Assembly: GCA_012295275.1 (NCBI GenBank)
Contig: CM022678.1
Location: forward strand, 5,738,559 to 5,802,558
Direction: 5' to 3'
Length of the DNA: 64,000 bases
DNA from: Chrysomallon squamiferum
Lineage: Eukaryota; Mollusca; Gastropoda; Neomphalida; Peltospiridae
Shown: piece by piece, positions 61,230-64,000 of the stretch
Position numbering within the stretch: the first letter of the stretch is position 1
Layout of the letters: every line of letters begins with the position of its first letter
Program-made: the position numbers and the translations under genes
The notes under the pieces: generated by a model
The model's database searches: none
What the model was told of the DNA's origin: nothing
Seen by the model: the letters and a program-made list of their open reading frames with translations, nothing else

Positions 61230-62020
61230 ATTTATTGTGAGTCTCTTAATTTCTCTGTCTCATGCTATCATTCTGTTGCTCTCTCTCTGTATCTTTGTTT
61301 CACTTTCTTTCTTGCTCTGTCTGTTTCTAGAAGTTTATCTCTCTCTCTTTCTCTCTATCTCTAATTACATACCTTTTTCATCCCCTAATTTGTCTTTGTC
61401 TTTCTTTCTCTCTATCTTTTCTGATTATACTCCTCTTTCATCCATTTTCATTCCCTCTCTCTCTCTGTTTATCTCTCACTCTATCTCATTACATTTCTTT
61501 TTCATTTAACGTCTGTCTTTTCTTTTCTTTTTCTTTCAGCTACTTTCTCTTTTAATTTCTCCAGCACTCTTTTCTTCTTTTTTTTCTCCTTTTCCTGTTT
61601 TCCATCTTACATCTCTTATCCTAATTGTTAATATTATCTTACTATCATTTGTTATAAATTATGGCTCTTGCCAAGTTGATCTGTTATGTTTAATGAAGAA
61701 TATCTTGCATTCTTTTCAATTTTTTTTAGTACTTTTAAACTGAAATATATTTCTTGAACTTTCTTTTGTCTCTCAATTGCTCCTTGCATTTCTTTTTCAT
61801 TTGCCAGATTTGTCTTTCTCTTTTTTCTTCCTCTGTTTTTGAATCTCTCTTTTCTCTGTACAGACATTTTTCATTACCTTTAATTCTCTCTCTCTTTCTT
61901 CTTTTTCATCTGTTTTTTCTTGTTTGTTTTTTTTTTTTTTTTTTTTTCGTACAACTCTTTTCTCTTTTTACTTTTCTGTCTCTTTGTTTCCTATCTTTCC
62001 TTTCTGTCTCTTTCATCTAG
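61230..62020. repeat. Polypyrimidine region with ~400-bp duplication
   Basis: A long run of CTTTCTCTCT-like pyrimidines. TTAATATTATCTTACTATCATT (about 61629) is echoed by TTAATATTTTCTTTCTATCATA (about 62026), and AAATATATTTCTTGAA (about 61743) by AAATATACTTCTGAAG (about 62205), so a unit of 400-460 bp appears duplicated. The signal-peptide-like hydrophobic frames here are composition artefacts. Confidence 0.6.
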
Positions 62021-62630
62021 ATCATTAATATTTTCTTTCTATCATAAGTTATAAAATATTGTTCTTGCAGAGGTTTAAAATCTGATAGTTTTTTTTTTTA
62101 ACAGAACTGCCATCTTAAACTAATTAAAAACTGTTTAGTTAAAAATATATATCATAAATGTTTGTTTTTTTAATTTCCTAAAAAAAAAAAAAATATTTTA
62201 CCTGAAATATACTTCTGAAGTATATATGACTGATTCATTATATCAAGAATATCTCAGATTTTTCAGTTATTCTGTATTTTTCTTTACATTTTTTTCTCAA
62301 CTATATGAATTTTATATTTTATGAATAATATCAGAAATTTCTTTAAAATCTTAATTTTTTTTTATATTTTTTTGTTATTTTCTATAAAGTCTAAGTTCCT
62401 TGCTTCAAATTGAATCCAGGATGAGTTCATGCATGAGTCATGACAAACATAGAAAGATTTAACTTCAGCTGATTGGCAGGAAAGGCAAAAAAAAAAAAAA
62501 AAAAAAAAACCCCACAGAAATGCTTCATGCAGACTTCAGATGAAATCTTCCACTGAGTATTTTGTGATATTCACACTCCTATAAATATTGCATGAGCTAT
62601 TCATATGCATTTTGTTGAAGGATAGACAAA
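62021..62630. other. CpG-poor AT-rich DNA
   Basis: Second copy of the duplication and unique AT-rich sequence, with poly-A at about 62488-62509. No exon seen. Confidence 0.5.
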
Positions 62631-62990
62631 TGGGAGAGAGATGAACAGATGGATGGATGGATGGATGAATAAACGGATAGGGGATGTTCTTTTCATCACT
62701 GTTGGACAGAGAGATGAGAAGAGGAATGAATGAATAGAGATGGATGGTTGAATTTATAAATGGACGATTGACTATAGATTTATGGATGGTTGGACTGTAT
62801 AGACATACAGGTAGACTTACGGTTGTATTCATTGATTTATGGATAAATGTATGGGCAACTTTATATATTTATGAACAGATTGATGGTTGAATTTGTACAT
62901 ATATGAATAGATGGATGGTTTTAATTTATAGAGAAATGGATAGATGGCTGGTATTACAGAAGGACAGAAAAATGGATGATTACATCTGTG
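62630..62990. repeat. Degenerate (GGAT)n / GATGGTTGAATTTAT array
   Basis: Four perfect GGAT units (about 62650-62666) lead into about 300 bp of decayed GATGGATGGTTGAATTTATA-type repeats. Confidence 0.8.
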
Positions 62991-63454
62991 AATGTTTTTG
63001 TAAAGAATGCATGAATGTTTAATTTCAACACACTGAAATATTAACCAACAGTTGGAATGATGATTACATTCACTATTATCAAATGGAAAAGGGAATTTGC
63101 GTCTGCTGTCCTGTGAGTTACTCTAATCAATTAGCAGAACATTTTCTTTTGTGTCCACCTTCCCATAAACATTAAAAGACACCTTAAACTAGCTGTAATA
63201 CAACAAATATTATGTACTGGAACGTTCGTAAATCTGTTATAAGACTGTGGTCGGAATGGGAAATACTGTGTTAGATAGCATAACAAGGATTGACTCTGTG
63301 ATCCTTCTGTGTGCTGTAACCTGTATATTACACTGCACACTTTATTCTGTTACTGATACTGTAACCATCTGTTTGTGTAACAAGATTGAGGAGCTGTGTA
63401 AAAACAATATTTAACATGGAAAATTATTCTCTCTTTCTCTCTCTCGCTAACTAT

Positions 63455-63495
<41 letters not shown>

Positions 63496-64000
63496 AAAAA
63501 ATAATAATAATAAATAAATATCCCCAAGAAAACACAAACAGAAACAGACTTATGAAGTTAAAAAAATAAAAAATAATAAAAAAACAAAACAACAATTTCC
63601 ACCCATGCAAAACACAATATCCAATTCACATTGGTATATGCAGCAATTTCATTAGCTTCCCTCTTTATTATTTAGCATCATAATACAAGGATAATTGTAA
63701 GAAAACACAGCCTGACTATAAACATGGCACATTTATTGACTAATATCATCCAGGTCTGCTAGTTCCAAATGGGAAAAGCAGACGCAGCAGATGGTAATGA
63801 AAACATGCATTCTGCAGACATCTGAAGATGTGGACAAGTTTCACTTGTTCAGGTATGGTTGTCCAGGGCATGATTTTGCTGCTAGAGTGTTATTTTAAAT
63901 GGATATATGTAATTATATGTATATATATATATAAAACAGGTTTAGCAGTTAGATAATGAAAAGCATGTTTGAGAAGATGGTACTAATTCAGAGTACTTTT
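62991..64000. other. CpG-poor unique DNA to the window end
   Basis: Unique sequence with (CA)n at about 63458-63494 and A-rich 63,499-63,590. No exon is convincing, although ATG/GTAATG near 63,793 could be a donor. Confidence 0.5.

Overview
The window looks like nuclear DNA from an invertebrate animal. It is AT-rich, contains no long plausible protein-coding gene, and is crowded with dinucleotide, trinucleotide and tetranucleotide arrays, degenerate minisatellites, tRNA-like SINE heads, two MITE-like inverted-repeat elements and one LINE reverse-transcriptase scrap. This style (very long GA/CT tracts, ATT and ATAC arrays, mosaic CpG content) fits a lophotrochozoan, perhaps a mollusc such as a cephalopod. 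That is an impression, not an identification. Nothing points to a bacterial, phage or organelle origin.

The window has two compositional domains. From 1 to about 21.5 kb, unique sequence keeps CpG, often in small CpG-bearing patches (3.6-3.95, 4.97-5.3, 10.66-11.27, 13.69-14.1, 17.0-17.25, 17.8-18.1, 19.9-20.1 and 20.6-20.9 kb). All seven exact TGACGTCA octamers that I found are here, as are most of the long GA/CT arrays. From about 21.6 kb to the end, CpG is scarce and TpG/CpA common. The + strand becomes T-rich, and the repeats change to degenerate minisatellites with 35-160 bp units. In invertebrates with mosaic DNA methylation, this pattern is expected where an unmethylated intergenic or promoter side meets the methylated body of a gene.

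The best gene evidence is two short exon-like segments on the + strand, each with a good acceptor and a GTGAGT donor: 22,492-22,581 (90 nt, one frame fully open) and 41,081-41,135 (55 nt). With the CpG-depleted domain and the + strand T excess, they suggest a + strand gene with very long introns that starts in the first 22 kb and continues beyond the right edge. Promoter-like candidates are the CpG-rich segment 13,690-14,100 with paired CCAAT boxes, and 4,970-5,150 with two CREs and a TCTCGCGAGA palindrome. The gene product cannot be named.

Mobile-element remains are a Tigger/pogo-like MITE flanked by TA (42,571-42,851), a hAT-like short element (16,183-16,329), a frameshifted RT fragment (48,976-49,128, - strand) and several tRNA-like segments. 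No CRISPR array, rRNA gene, intact tRNA gene or intact transposase was found. Almost all open frames over 60 codons are translations of simple repeats.
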